A stretch of 64,000 nt of DNA from Cervus elaphus (Eukaryota; Chordata; Mammalia; Artiodactyla; Cervidae). Both the position numbers and the translations under genes were made by a program. Numbering within the stretch: position 1 is the stretch's first letter; every line of letters begins with the position of its first letter. Of the stretch, positions 22,448-34,379 are shown piece after piece. Under the pieces are notes generated by a model. It saw only the letters and a list, made by a program, of their open reading frames with translations. It had not been told where the DNA came from and ran no database searches. The DNA is taken from positions 2,356,001 through 2,420,000 of the forward strand of contig NC_057827.1 of NCBI RefSeq assembly GCF_910594005.1, in the 5' to 3' direction.

Positions 22448-23243
22448 AGTTGATTTTTGGTCCACGAAGCTCTTTCGTGTTGCTACAGTGACCTCAGGAT
22501 GCCTCTAGTCTTGAAACAGTGTTCTTGGGGTTTCGCTGGAGTGCCATCAAGGAAATCAAGGCTCCTTTCCTGTTTGATGTGCAACACGGAATTGCTCTGC
22601 ATGTCGTGCAGGGGAATCGGGCCTCATCTCACGGTGAGGGGGAAGTCTCATGGTTTTTCTCAAGTTGCGGCGGGAACCTGGGGTATATTCTCGAGTTACG
22701 ACGGGGATGGCCCTTCCACCCACGTGTTTGTTCAGCGACGTCAGGACTCCTGCCTAGTTGCGAGGGAAAACTCGGGAATCTCCTCGAGTCGTGGCAGGAC
22801 AATTGGGACGCCTCTCCAGCTGAGGCGGGAGACCAAGGGTCCCTTTCCACGTGCCACAGGAATCCTGGGACTCCTATCAAGTTTCCGGAGGAGTCAGGCA
22901 TCGTCTCCTTTGGTGGGACTGATCTCCGCGTACCTCTAGAGTTTTCAAAGGATGTGAGGCCTCCGGTCGCGATGAGGTGGGGAACTAGGTCTTTCTCTGT
23001 GGTCTGCACAGGGGATTCAGACATACTTTCGTCTTGGGAGATGCAAGACGAGCCTGCATTCAAGTCACTGCAGGGATATCCGGCCATATTTCGCGTCAGG
23101 GCATCGTGGTGTCATTTCCACTTGAGGCCGCAAACTCAGGGTCCCGCTCACATACCTAGAGCTGAGAGAAGCCTCCTCTTGAGGTGCTTGTGGTAAGGTG
23201 GTATTCCTCTGGAATCGAAGCCAGGGACTAACCTCTCATCTCG
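22448..23243 (+). repeat. Satellite monomer 29, chimera M2/M6
   Basis: 796 bases. M2 start (CCACGAAGC, CCTGTTTGATG, CATGTCGTGCA), then M6 from TCTCACGG onward (GGGAATCTCCTCGAGTC, GTGGCAGGAC, GTCTGCACAGG, GTCCCGCTC). The switch is within 22611-22630. Confidence 0.9.
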
Positions 23244-24039
23244 AGTTGATTTGTGGTCCACGGATCTCTTTCGTGTTGCTACAGTGACCTCAGGATCCCT
23301 CTAGCCTTGAAACAGTGTTCTTGGGGTTTCTCTGGAGTGCCATCAAGGAAATCAAGGCTCCTTTCATGTGTGATGTGCAACACGGAATATCTCTGCACGC
23401 AGTGCAGGGGAATCGGGCCTCATCTCGCTGCGAGGGGGAAGTCTCATGGTTTTTCGCGAGTTGCGGCGGGAACCTGGGGTATATTCTCGAGTTACGATGG
23501 GAATAGCCCTTCCACCCACGTGTTCGTTCCGCGACGTCAGGACTCCTGCCTAGTTGCGAGGGACAACTCGGGATTCTCCTCGAGGATTGGCAGGACAGTT
23601 GGGACGCCTCTCCAGCTGAGGCGGGAGACCAAGGGTCCCTTTCCACGTGCCACAGGAATCCTGGGACTCCTATCAAGTTTCAAGAGGAGTCAGGCATCGT
23701 CTCCTTTGGAGGCACTGATCTCCGCGTACCTCTGGAATTTTCAAAGGATGTGAGGCCTCCAGTCGCCATGAGGTGGGGAACTAGGTCTTTCTCTGTGGTC
23801 TCCACAGGGGATTCAGACATCCTTTCATCTTGGGAGATGCAAGACGAGCCTGCATTCAAGTCACTGTAGGGATATCCGGCCTTATTTCGAGTCAGGGCAT
23901 CGCGGTGCGCATTCCACTGGAGGCTGCATACTCAGTGTCCCTCTCACATACCTAGAGCTGAGAGAAGCCTCCTCTTGAGGTGCTTGTGGTAAGGTGGTAT
24001 ACCTCTGGAGTCGAAGCCAGGGACTAACCTCTCATCTCG
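23244..24039 (+). repeat. Satellite monomer 30, class M7
   Basis: 796 bases. TTCGCGAGTTGCGG, TTACGATGGGAATAGCC, GGATTGGCAGGACAGTTGG, CACTGTAGGG, GGTGCGCATTCCACTGG. Private GGAATATCTC and GTTCGTTCCGCGACG. Confidence 0.92.
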
Positions 24040-24835
24040 AGTTCATTTTTAGTCCACGGAGCTCTTTCGTGTTGCTACAGTGACCTCAGGATCCCTCTAG
24101 GCTTGAAAGAGTGTTCTTGGGGTTTCTCTGGAGTGCCATCAAACAAATCAAGGCTCCTTTCATGTGTGATATGCAACACGGAATTACTGTGCACGCAGTG
24201 CAGGGGAATCGGGCCTCATTTTGCGGCGAGGGGGAAGTCTCATGGTTTTTCTCGAGTTGCGGCGGGAACCTGGGATATATTCTCGAGTTACGACGGGGAT
24301 GGTCCTTCCACACACGTGTTTGTTCAGCGACGTCAGGACTCCTGCCTAGTTGGGAGGGACAACTCGGGATTCTCCTCGAGGCTTGGCAGGGCAATTGGGA
24401 CGCCTCTCCAGCTGAGGTGGGAGACCAAGGGTCCCTTTCCACGTGCCACAGGAATCCTGGGACTACTATCAAGTTTCACGGGGAGTCAGGCATCGTCTCC
24501 TTTGGAGGCACTGATCTCCGCGTACCACTGGAGTTCTCAAAGGATATGAGGTCTCCGGTCGCGAAGAGGTGGGGAAGTAGGTATTTCTGTGTGGTCTCCA
24601 CAGGGGATTCACTCATCCTTTCGTCTTGGGAGATGCAAGACGAGCCTGCATTCAAGTCACTGCAGGGATATCCGGCCTTATTTCGAGTCAGGGCATCGCG
24701 GTGTCCATTCAACTTGAGGCTGCAAACTCAGGCTCCCTCTCACATACCTAGAGCTGAGAAAAGCCTTCTCTTGAGGTGCTTGTGGTAAGGTGGTATTCCT
24801 CTGGAGTCGAAGCCAGGGACTAACCTCTCATCTCG
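24040..24835 (+). repeat. Satellite monomer 31, class M8 with K-like end
   Basis: 796 bases. TAGGCTTGAAAGAGTG, CAAACAAATC, ATTACTGTGCACG, GGTCCTTCC. From about 24530 it looks K-like: GAGTTCTCAAAGG, GGTATTTCTGTGTGG, TTCAACTTGAGG. Private CACTCATCC and GAGAAAAGCCTTCTC. Confidence 0.9.
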
Positions 24836-25631
24836 AGTTGATTTTTGGTCCACGGAGCTCTTTCGTGTGGCTACAGTGACCTCAGGATCCCTCTAGCCTT
24901 GAAACAGTGTTCTTGGGGTTTCTCTGGAGTGCCATCAAGGAAATCAAGGCTCCTTTCATGTGTGATGTGCAACACGGAATTGCTCTGCACGCAGTGCAGG
25001 GGAATCTGGCCTCATCTCGCGGCGAGGGGGAAGTCTCATGGTTTTTCTCGAGTTGCGGCGGGAACCTGAGGTATATTCTCGAGTTACGACGGGGATGGCC
25101 CTTTAACACACGTGTTTGTTCAGCGACGTCAGGACTCCTGCCTAGTTACGAGGGCCAACTCGGGATTCTCCTCGAGGCTTGGCAGGGAAATTGGGACGCC
25201 TTTCCAGCTGAGGCGGGAGACCAATGGTCCCTTTCCACGTGCCACAGGAATCCTGGGACTCCTATCAAGTTTCACGAGGAGTCAGGCATCTTCTCCTTTG
25301 GAGGCACTGATCTCCGCATACCTCTGGAGTTTTCAAAGGATGTGAGGCCTCCGGTCGCGATGAGGTGGGGAACTAGGTCTTTCTCTGTGTTCTCCACAGG
25401 GGATTCAGACATCCTTTCATCTTGGGAGATGCAAGACGAGCCTGCATTCAAGTCACTGCAGGGATATCCGGCCTTATTTCGCGTCAGGGCATCGCACAGT
25501 CCATTCAACTTGAGGCCACATAATCAGGGTCCCTCTCACATACCTAGAGCTGAGAGAAGCCTCCTCTTGAGGTGCTTGTGGTAAGGTGGATTTCCTCTGG
25601 AGTCGAAGCCAGGGACTAACCTCTCATCTCG
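24836..25631 (+). repeat. Satellite monomer 32, class N
   Basis: 796 bases. Shares CCTGAGGTATATTC, AGTTACGAGGGCCAAC, ACCAATGGTCC, CATCTTCTCC-type change, GTGTTCTCCAC and CGCACAGTCCATTCAAC with monomer 26. Private CCCTTTAACACACG and GGCCACATAATCAGG. Confidence 0.92.
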
Positions 25632-26426
25632 AGTTGATTTTTGGTCCACGGAGCTCTTTCGTGTTGCTACAGTGACCTCAGGATTCCTCTAGCCTTGAAA
25701 CAGTGTTCTTGGGGTTTCTCTGGAGTGCCATCAAACAAATCAAGGCTCCTTTCATGTGTGATGTGCAACACGGAATTGCTCTGCACGCAGTGCAGGGGAA
25801 TCGGGCCTCATTTTGCGGCGAGGGGGAAGTCTCATGGTTTTTCTCGAGTTGCGATGGGAACCTGGGGTATATTCTCGAGTTACGACGGGGATGGCCCTTC
25901 CACCCACGTGTTTGTTCAGCGACCTCAGACTCCTGCCTAGTTGCGAGGGACAACTCGGGATTCTCCTCGAGGGTTCGCAGGGCAATTGGGACGCCTCTCC
26001 AGCTGAGGCGGGAGACCAAGGGTCCCTTTCCACGTGCCACAGGAATCCTGGGACTCCTATCAAGTTTCACGACGAGTCAGGCATCGTCTCCTTTGGAGGC
26101 ACTGATCTCCGCGTACCTCTGGAGTTTTCAAAGGATGTGAGGCCTCCGGTCGCCATGAGGTGGGGAACTAGGTCTTTCTCTGTGGTCTCCACAGGGGATT
26201 CAGACATCCTTTCGTCTTGGGAGATGCAAGACGAGCCTGCATTCAAGTCACTGCAGGGATATCCGGCCGTATTTCGAATCAGGGCATCGCGGTGTCCATT
26301 CCACTTGAGGCAGCAAACTCAGGGTCCCGCTCACATACCTTGAGCTGAGAGAAGCCTCCTCTTGAGGTGCTTGTGGTAAGGTGGTATTCCTCTGGAGTCG
26401 AAGCCAGGGACTAACCCCTCATCTCG
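25632..26426 (+). repeat. Satellite monomer 33, mixed M8/M1 type
   Basis: 795 bases. CAAACAAATC as in M8, then M1 marks GCGATGGGAACC and CGACCTCAGACTCC. The second half is neither: CCGGTCGCCATG, then CCGTATTTCGAATC and GAGGCAGC at the end. At least two exchanges are needed to explain it. Confidence 0.88.
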
Positions 26427-27222
26427 AGTTGATTTTTGGTCCACGGAGCTCTTTCGTGTTGCTACAGTGACCTGAGGATCCCTCTAGCCTTGAAACAGTG
26501 TTCTTGGGGTTTCTCTGGAGTGCCATCAAGGAAATCAAGGCTCCTTTCATGTTTGATGGGCAACACGGAATTGCTCTGCACGCACTGCAGGGGAATCGGG
26601 CCTCACCTCGCGGCGAGGGAGAAGTCTCATGGTTTTTCTCGAGATGCGGCGGAAACCTGGGGTATATTCTCGAGTTACGACGGGGATGGCCCTTCCACAC
26701 ACGTGTTTGTTCAGCGACGTCAGGACTTCTGCCTAGTTGCGAGGGCCAACTCGGGATTCTCCTCGAGGCTTGGCAGGGCAATTGGGACGCCTCTCCAGCT
26801 GAGGCGGGAGACCAATTGTCCCTTTCCACGTGCCACAGGAATCCAGGGACTCGTATCAAGTTTCACGAGGAGTCAGGCATCGTCTCCTTTGGAGGCACTG
26901 ATCTCAGCGTACCTCTGGAGTTCTCAAAGGATGTGATGCCTCCGGTCGCGATGAGGTGGGGAAGTTGGGCTTTCTGTGTGGTCTCCACAGGGGATTCAGA
27001 CATCCTTTCGTCTTGGGAGATGCAAGACGAGCCTGCATTCAAGTCACTGCAGGGATATAGGGCCGTATTTCGAATCAGGGCATCGCGGTGTCCATTCCAC
27101 TTAAGGCCGCAAACTCAGGGTCCCTCTCACATACCTAGAGCTGAGAGAAGCCTCCTCTTGAGGTGCTTGTGGTAAGGTGGTATTCCTCTGGAGTCGAAGC
27201 CAGGAACTAACCCCTCATCTCG
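26427..27222 (+). repeat. Satellite monomer 34, class K
   Basis: 796 bases. GACCTGAGG, CATGTTTGATGGGC, CACTGCAGG, GATCTCAGCG, GAGTTCTCAAAGG, GGAAGTTGGGCTTTC. Private GATATAGGGCCG, in which the usual GGGATATCCGG is broken. Confidence 0.9.
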
Positions 27223-28017
27223 AGTTGATTTTTGGTCCACGGAGCTCTTTCGTGTTGCTACAGTGACCTGAGGATCCCTCTAGCCTTGAAACAGTGTTCT
27301 TGGGGTTTCTCTGAGGTGCCATCAAGGAAATCAAGGCTCCTTTCATGTTTGATGTGCAACACGGAATTGCTCTGCATGCACTGCAGGGGAATCTGGCCTC
27401 ATCTCGCGGCGAGGGGGAAGTCTCATGGTTTTTCTCGAGTTGCGGCGGGAACCTGGGGTATATTCTCGAGTTACGACGGGGATGCCCTTCCACCCACGTG
27501 TTTGTTCAGTGACGTCAGGACTCCTGCCTAGTTGCGAGGGACAACTCGGGATTCTCCTCGAGGCTTGGCAGGGTAATTGGGACGCCTCTCCAGCTGAGGC
27601 GGGAGACCAAGGGTCCCTTTCCACGTGCCACAGTAATCCTGGAACTCCTATCAAGTTTCCGGAGGAGTCAGGCATCGTCTCCTATGGAGGCACTGATCTC
27701 CGCATACCTCTGGAGTTTTCAAAGGATGTGAGGCCTCCGGTCGCGATGAGGTGGGGAACTAGGTCTTTCTCTGTGGTCTCCACAGGGGATTCAGACATCC
27801 TTTCATCTTGGGAGATGCAAGACGAGCCTGCATTCAAGTCACTGCAGGGATATCCGGCCTTATTTCGCGTCAGGGCATCGCACAGTCCATTCCACTTGAG
27901 GCCGCAAAATCAGGGTCCCTCTCACATACCTAGAGCTGAGAGAAGCCTCCTCTTGAGGTGCTTGTGGTAAGGTGGTATTCCTCTGGAGTCGAAGCCAGGG
28001 ACTAACCTCTCATCTCG
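27223..28017 (+). repeat. Satellite monomer 35, K-like start, N-like end
   Basis: 795 bases. GACCTGAGG, CTCTGAGGTGCC, CATGCACTGCAGGGG, GGGGATGCCCTTCC (same lost base as monomer 26), TTTCCGGAGG, CTATGGAGG, CGCACAGTCC with CAAAATCAGG. An M1 monomer follows. Confidence 0.9.
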
Positions 28018-28811
28018 AGTTGATTTTTGGTCCACGGAGCTCTTTCGTGTTGCTTCAGTGACCTCAGGATTCCTCTAGCCTTGAAACAGTGTTCTTGGGG
28101 TTTCTCTGGAGTGCCATCAAGGAAATCAAGGCTCCTTTCATGTGTGATGTGCAACACGGAATTGCTCTGTACGCACCGCAGGGTATCGGGCTTCATTTTG
28201 CGGCGAGGGGGAAGTCTCATGGTTTTTCTCGAGTTGCGATGGGAACCTGGGGTATATTCTCGAGTTACGACGGGGATGGCCCTTCCACCCACGTGTTTGT
28301 TCAGCGACCTCAGACTCCTGCCTATTTGTGAGGGACAACTCGGGATTCTCCTCGAGGCTTGACAGGGCAATTGGGACGCCTCTCCAGCTGAGGCGGGAGA
28401 CCAAGGGTCCCTTTCCACGTGCCACAGGAATCCTGGGACTCCTATCAAGTTTCACGAGGAGTCAGGCATCGTCTCCTTTGAAGGCACTGATCTCCGCGTA
28501 CCTCTGGAGTTTTCAAAGGATGTGAGGCCTACGGTCGCCATGAGGTGGAAAACTATGTCTTTCTCTGCGGTCTCCACATGGGATTCAGACATCCTTTCAT
28601 CTTGGGAGATGCAAGACGAGCCTGCATTCAAGTCACTGCAGGGATATCCGGCCTTATTTCGAGTCAGGGCATCGCGGTGTCCATTCCACTTGAGGCCGCA
28701 AACTCAGGGTCCCTCTCACATACCTAGAGCTGAGAGAAGCCTCCTCTTGAGGTGCTTGTGGTAAGGTGGTATTCCTCTGGAGTCGAAGCCAGGGACTAAC
28801 CTCTCATCTCG
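28018..28811 (+). repeat. Satellite monomer 36, class M1
   Basis: 794 bases. GTACGCACCGCAGGGTATCG, GCGATGGG, CGACCTCAGACTCC, TTTGAAGGCAC, GGTGGAAAACTATG. Private TTGCTTCAGTG, CTATTTGTGAGG, CACATGGGATTC. Confidence 0.92.
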
Positions 28812-29607
28812 AGTTGATTTTTGGTCCACGGATCTCTTTCGTGTTGCTACAGTGACCTCAGGATTCCTCTAGCCTTGAAACAGTGTTCTTGGGGTTTCTC
28901 TGGAGTTCCATCAAGGAAATCAAGGCTCCTTTCCAGTGTGATGTGCAACACGGAATTGCTCTGCATGTCGTGCAGGGGAATCGGGCCTCATCTCGCGGCA
29001 AGGGGGAAGTCTCATGGTTTTTCTCGAGTTGCGGCGGGAACCTGGGGTATATTCTCGAGTTACGACGGCAATGGCTCTTCCACCCACGTGTTTATTCAGC
29101 GACGTCAGGACTCCTGCCTAGTTGCGAGGGACAACTCGGGATTATCCTCGAGGCTTGGCAGGGCAATTGGGACGCCTCTCCCGCTGAGGCGGGAGACCAA
29201 GGGTCCCTTTCCACGTGCCACAGGAATCCTGGGACTCCTATCAAGTTTCACGAGGAGTCAGGCATCGTCTCCTTTGGAGGCACTGATCTCCGCATACCTC
29301 TGGAGTTTTCAAAGGATGTGAGGCCTCCGGTCGTGATGAGGTGGGGAACTAGGTCTTTCTCTGTGGTCTCCACAGGGGATTCAGACATCCTTTCGTCTTG
29401 GGAGATGCAAGACGATCCTGCATTCAAGTCACTGCAGGGATATCCGGCCGTATTTCGAATCAGGGCATCGCGGTGTCCATTCCACTTGAGGCCGCAAACT
29501 CAGGGTCCCTCTCACATACCTAGAGCTGAGAGAAGCCTCCTCTTGAGGTGCTTGTGGTAAGGTGGTATTCCTCTGGAGTCGAAGCCAGGGACTAACCCCT
29601 CATCTCG
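28812..29607 (+). repeat. Satellite monomer 37, chimera M2/M3
   Basis: 796 bases. M2 start (CATGTCGTGCAGG, GGCAAGGGGG, TTATTCAGCG) and M3 end (CTCTCCCGCTGAGG, CGGTCGTGATG, CCGTATTTCGAATC). Private TTCCAGTGTGATG, GACGGCAATGGC, GGATTATCC. Confidence 0.9.
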
Positions 29608-30403
29608 AGTTGATTTTTGGTCCACGGAGCTCTTTCGTGTGGCTACAGTGACCTCAGGATCCCTCTAGCCTTGAAACAGTGTTCTTGGGGTTTCTCTGAA
29701 GTGCCATCAAGGAAATCAAGGCTCCATTCATGTGTGATGTGCAACACGGAATTGCTCTGCACGCAGTGCTGGGGAATCTGGCCTCATCTCGCGGCGAGGG
29801 GGAAGTCTCATGGTTTTTCTCGAGTTACGGCGGGAACCTGGGGTATATTCCCGAGTTACGACGGGGATGGCCCTTCCACCCACGTGTTTGTGCAGCGACG
29901 TCAGGACTCCTGCCTAGTTGCGAGGGACAACTCGGGATTCTCCTCAAGGCTCGGCAGGGCAATTGGGACGCTTCTCCAGCTGAGGGGGTTGACCAAGGGT
30001 CCCTTTCCACGTGCCACAGGAATCCTGGGACTCCTATCAAGTTTCACGAGGAGTCAGGCATCGTCTCCTTTGGAGGCACTGATCTCCGGGTACCTCTGGA
30101 GTTTTCAAAGGATGTGAGGCCTCCGGTCGCGATGAGGTGGGGAACTAGGTCTTTCTCTGTGGTCTCCACAGGGGATTCAGACATCCTTTCGTCATGGGAA
30201 ATGCAAGACGAGCCTGCATTCAAGTCACGGCAGGGATATCCGGCCTTATTTCGAGTCAGGGCATCGCGGTGTCCATTCCACTTGAGGCCGCAAACTCAGG
30301 GCCCCTCTCACATACCTAGAGCTAAGAGAAGCCTCCTCTTGAGGTGCTTGTGGTATGGTGGTATTCCTCTGGAGTCGAAGCCAGGGACTAACCTCTCATC
30401 TCG
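29608..30403 (+). repeat. Satellite monomer 38, class M4
   Basis: 796 bases. GGCTCCATTC, GTGCTGGGGAATCTGG, TATTCCCGAG, CTCAAGGCTCGGC, CCGGGTACC, TCGTCATGGG, CAGGGCCCCTC. Ends GTGGTATGGTGG for the usual GTGGTAAGGTGG, a mark shared with monomers 42 and 52. Confidence 0.92.
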
Positions 30404-31198
30404 AGTTGATTTTTGGTCCACGGAGCTCTTTCGTGTTGCTACAGTGACCTCAGGTTCCCTCTAGCCTTGAAACAGTGTTCTGGGGCTTTCTCTGGAGTGC
30501 CATCAAGGAATTCAAGGCTCCTTTCATGTGTGATGTGCAACACGGAATTGCTCTGCACGCAGTGCAGGGTATCGGGCCTCATTTTGCGGCGAGGGGGAAG
30601 TCTCATGGTTTTTCTCGAGTTGCGGTGGGAACCTGGGCTATATTCTCGAGTTACGACGGGGATGGCCCTTCCACACACGTGTTTGTTCAGCGATGTCAGG
30701 ACTCCTGCCCTGTTGCGAGGGACAACTCAGGATTCTCCTCGAGGCTTGGCAGGGCAATTGGGACGCCTCTCCAGCTGAGGTGGGAGACCAAGGGTCCCTT
30801 TCCATGTGTCACAGGAATCCTGGGACTCCTATCAAGTTTCACGAGGAGTCAGGCATGGTCTCCTTTGGAGGCACTGATCTCCGGGTACCTCTGGTGTTTT
30901 CAAAGGATATGAGGCCTCCGGTCGCGATGAGGTGGGGAACTAGGTCTTTCTCTGTGGTCTGCACAGGGGATTCAGACATCCTTTCGTCTTGGGAGATGCA
31001 AGACGAGCCTGCATTCTAGTCACTGCAGGGATATCCGGCCTTATTTCGAGTCAGGGCATCGTGGTGTCCATTCCAGGTGAGGCTGCAAATTCAGGTTCCC
31101 TCTCACATAGCTAGAGCTGAGAGAAGCCTCCTCTTGAGGTGCTTGTGGTAAGGTGGTATTCCTCTGGAGTCGAAGCCAGGGACTAACCTCTCATCTCG
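30404..31198 (+). repeat. Satellite monomer 39, class M5
   Basis: 795 bases. GGTTCCCTC, GGAATTCAAGG, GGTGGGAACCTGGGC, CTGCCCTGTTGCG, CTCTGGTGTTTTC, GTCTGCACAGG, TTCCAGGTGAGGCTGC, CACATAGC. The last two marks recur in monomer 56. Confidence 0.92.
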
Positions 31199-31994
31199 AG
31201 TTGATTTTTGGTCCACGGAACTCTTTCGTGTTGCTGCAGTGACCTCAGGATCCCTCTAGCCTTGAAACAGTGTTCTTGGGGTTTCTCTGGAGTGCCATCA
31301 AGGAAATCAAGGCTCCTTTCATGTGTGATGTGCAACACGGAATTACTGTGCACGCAGTGCAGGGGAATCGGGCCTCATCTCACGGCGACGGGGAAGTCTC
31401 ATGGTTTTTCTCGAGTTACGGCGGGAACCTGGGGTATATTCTCGAGTTACGACGGGGATGGCGCTTCCACATACGTGTTTGTTCAGCGACGACAGGACTC
31501 CTGCCTAGTTGCGAGGGACAACTCGGGAATCTCCTCGAGTCATGGCAGGACATTTTGGACGCCTCTCCACCTGAGGCGGGAGACCAAGGGTCCCTTTCCA
31601 CGTGCCACAGGAATCCTGGGACTACTATCAAGTTTCAGGAGGAGTCAGGCATCGTCTCCTTTGGAGGCACTGATCTCCGCGTACCTCTGGAGTTTTCAAA
31701 GGATGTGAGGCCTCCGGTCGCGATGACGTGGGGAACTAGGTCTTTCTCTGTGGTCTGCACAGGGGATTCAGACATCCTTTCGTCTTGGGAGATGCAAGAC
31801 GAGCCTGCATTCAAGTCACTGCAGGGATATCCGGCCTTATTTCGAGTCAGGGCATCGCGGTGCCCATTCCACTTGAGGCCGCACACTCAGGGTCCCGCTC
31901 ACATACCTAGAGCTGAGAGAAGCCTCCTCTTGAGGTGCTTGTGGTAAAGTGGTATTCCTCTGGAATCGAAGCCAGGGACTAACCTCTCATCTCG
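31199..31994 (+). repeat. Satellite monomer 40, class M6 (reference)
   Basis: 796 bases. CACGGAACTC, GTTGCTGCAG, ATTACTGTGCACG, TCTCACGGCGACGG, GGCGCTTCCACATACG, GCGACGACAGG, GGGAATCTCCTCGAGTC, TTTCAGGAGG, GTCTGCACAGG, GTCCCGCTC. Only full M6 monomer; its 3' half appears in monomers 6 and 29. Confidence 0.92.
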
Positions 31995-32790
31995 AGTTGA
32001 TTTTTGGTCCACGCAGCTCTTTCGTGTTGCTACAGTGACCTCAGGATCCCTCTAGCCTTGAAACAGTGTTCTTGGGGTTTCTCTGGAGTGCCATCAAGGA
32101 AATCAAGGCTCCTTTCATGTGTGATGTGCAAAACGGAATGGCTCTGCACGCAGTGCAGGGGAATCGGGCCTCATCTCGCGGCGAGGGGGAAGTCTCATGG
32201 TTTTTCGCGAGTTGCGGCGGGAACCAGGGGTATATTCTCGAGTTACGATGGGAATGGCCCTTCCACCCACGTGTTTGTTCAGCGACGTCAGGACTCCTGC
32301 CTAGTTGCGAGGGACAACTCGGGATTCTCCTCGAGGATTGGCAGGGCAGTTGGGACGCCTCTCCAGCTGAGGCGGGAGACCAAGGGTCCCTTTCCACATG
32401 CCACAGGAATCCTGGGACTCCTATCAAGTTTCACGAGGAGTCAGGCATCGTCTCCTTTGGAGGCACTGATCTCCGCGTACCTCTGGAGTTTTCAAAGGAT
32501 GTGAGGCCTCCAGTCGCCATGAGGTGGGTAACTAGGTCTTTCTCTGTGGTCTCCACAGGGGATTCAGACATCCTTTCATCTTGGGAGATGCAAGACGAGC
32601 CTGCATTCAAGTCACTGTAGAGATATCCGGCCTTATTTCGAGTCAGGGCATCGCGGTGCGCATTCCACTGGAGGCTGCATACTCAGTGTCCCTCTCACAT
32701 ACCTAGAGCTGAGAGAAGCCTCCTCTTGAGGTGTTTGTGGTAAGGTGGTATACCTCTGGAGTCGAAGCCAGGGACTAACCTCTCATCTCG
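31995..32790 (+). repeat. Satellite monomer 41, class M7
   Basis: 796 bases. GGAATGGCTCTGC, TTCGCGAGTTGCGG, TTACGATGGGAATGG, GGCAGTTGG, CACTGTAGAG, GGTGCGCATTCCACTGG. Private GCAAAACGG, GAACCAGGGG, GTGGGTAAC. Confidence 0.92.
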
Positions 32791-33586
32791 AGTTGATTTT
32801 TAGTCCACGGAGCTCTTTCGTGTTGCTACAGTGACCTCAGGATCCCTCTAGGCTTGAAAGAGTGTTCTTGGGGTTTCTCTGGAGTGCCATCAAACAAATC
32901 AAGGCTCCTTTCATGTGTGATGTGCAACACGGAATTACTGTGCACGCAGTGCAGGGGAATCGGGCCTCATTTTGCGGCGAGGGGGAAGTCTCATGGTTTT
33001 TCTCGAGTTGCGGCGGGAACCTGGGGTATATTCTCGAGTTACGACGGGGATGGTCCTTCCACACACGTGTTTGTTCAGCGATGTCAGGACTCCTGCCTAG
33101 TTGCAAGGGCCAACTCGCGATTCTCCTCGAGGCGTGGCAGGGCAATTGGGACGACTCTCCCGCTGAGGCGGGAGACCAAGGGTCCCTTTCCACGTGCCAC
33201 AGGAATCCTGGGACTCCTATCAAGTTTCACGAGGAGTCCGGCATCGTCTCCTTTGGAGGCACTGATCTCAGTGTACCTCTGGAGTTTTCAAAGGATGTGA
33301 GGCCTCCGGTCGTGATGAGGTGGGGAACTAAGTCTTTCTCTGTGGTCTCCACAGGGGATTCAGACATCCTTTCGTCTTGGGAGATGCAAGACGAGCCTGC
33401 ATTCAAGTCACTGCAGGGATATCCGGCCTTATTTCGAGTCAGGGCATCGCGGTGTCCATTCCACTTGAGGCCGCAAACTCAGGGCCCCTCTCACATACCT
33501 AGAGCTGAGAGAAGCCTCCTCTTGAGGTGCTTGTGGTATGGTGGTATTCCTCTGGAGTCGAAGCCAGGGACTAACCTCTCATCTCG
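32791..33586 (+). repeat. Satellite monomer 42, chimera M8/M3/M4
   Basis: 796 bases. M8 start (TAGGCTTGAAAGAGTG, CAAACAAATC, GGTCCTTCC, TTGCAAGGGCC), M3-like middle (GACTCTCCCGC, CGGTCGTGATG) and M4 end (CAGGGCCCCTC, GTGGTATGGTGG). M5 follows, as it follows M4. Confidence 0.88.
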
Positions 33587-34379
33587 AGTTGATTTTTGGT
33601 CCACAGAGCTCTTTCGTGTTGCTACAGTGACCTCAGGTTCCCTCTAGCCTTGAAACAGTGTTCTTGGGCTTTCTCTGGAGTGCCATCATGGAATTCAAGG
33701 CTCCTTTCATGTGTGATGTGCAACACGGAATTGCTCTGCACGCAGTGCAGGGTATCGGGCCTCATTTTGCGGCGAGGGGGAAGTCTCATGGTTTTTCTCG
33801 AGTTGCGGTGGGAACCGGGGCTATATTCTCGAGTTACGACGGGGATGGCCCTTCCACACACGTGCTTGTTCAGCGATGTCAGGACTCCTGCCCTGTTGCG
33901 AGGGACAACTCAGGATTCTCCTCGAGGCTTGGCAGGGCAATTGGGACGCCTCTCCAGCTGAGGCGGGAGACCAAGGGTCCCTTTCCATGTTTCACAGGAT
34001 CCTGGGACTCCTATTATTTTCACGAGGAGTCAGGCATCGTCTCCTTTGGAGGCACTGATCTCCGGGTACCTCTGGTGTTTTCAAAGGATGTGAGGCCTCC
34101 GGTCGCGATGAGGTGGGGAACTAGGTCTTTCTCTGTGGTCTCCACAGGGGATTCAGACGTCCTTTCGTCTTGGGAGATGCAAGACGAGCCTGCATTCAAG
34201 TCACTGCAGGGATATCCGGCCGTATTCCGAATCAGGGCATCGCGGTGTCCATTCCACTTGAGGCAGCAAACTCAGGGTCCCTCTCACATACCTAGAGCTG
34301 AGAGAAGCCTACTCTTGAGGTGCTTGTGGTAAGGTGGTATTCCTCTGGAGTCGAAGCCAGGGACTAACCCCTCATCTCG
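33587..34379 (+). repeat. Satellite monomer 43, class M5, 3-bp short
   Basis: 793 bases. CCACAGAGC, CATCATGGAATTC, GGTGGGAACCGGGGC, CTGCCCTGTTGCG, CATGTTTCACAGG. Three bases are lost around CACAGGATCC and CTCCTATTATTTTCACG. Ends CCGTATTCCGAATC with GAGGCAGC, like monomer 33. Confidence 0.92.

Larger units (their letters stand above)
20860..24835 (+). repeat. Higher-order repeat, M-series copy 2, shortened
   Basis: Monomers 27 to 31 run M1, M1, M2/6 chimera, M7, M8. Compared with the full order, M3, M4 and M5 are missing because monomer 29 switches from M2 to M6 sequence within about 20 bases (22611-22630). Neighbour order on each side of the deletion is kept. Confidence 0.65.
28018..33586 (+). 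repeat. Higher-order repeat, M-series copy 3 (most complete)
   Basis: Monomers 36 to 42 run M1, M2/3, M4, M5, M6, M7, M8/4. This is the only copy with a separate full M6 monomer (31199-31994). It is the best guide to the ancestral order. Confidence 0.65.
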
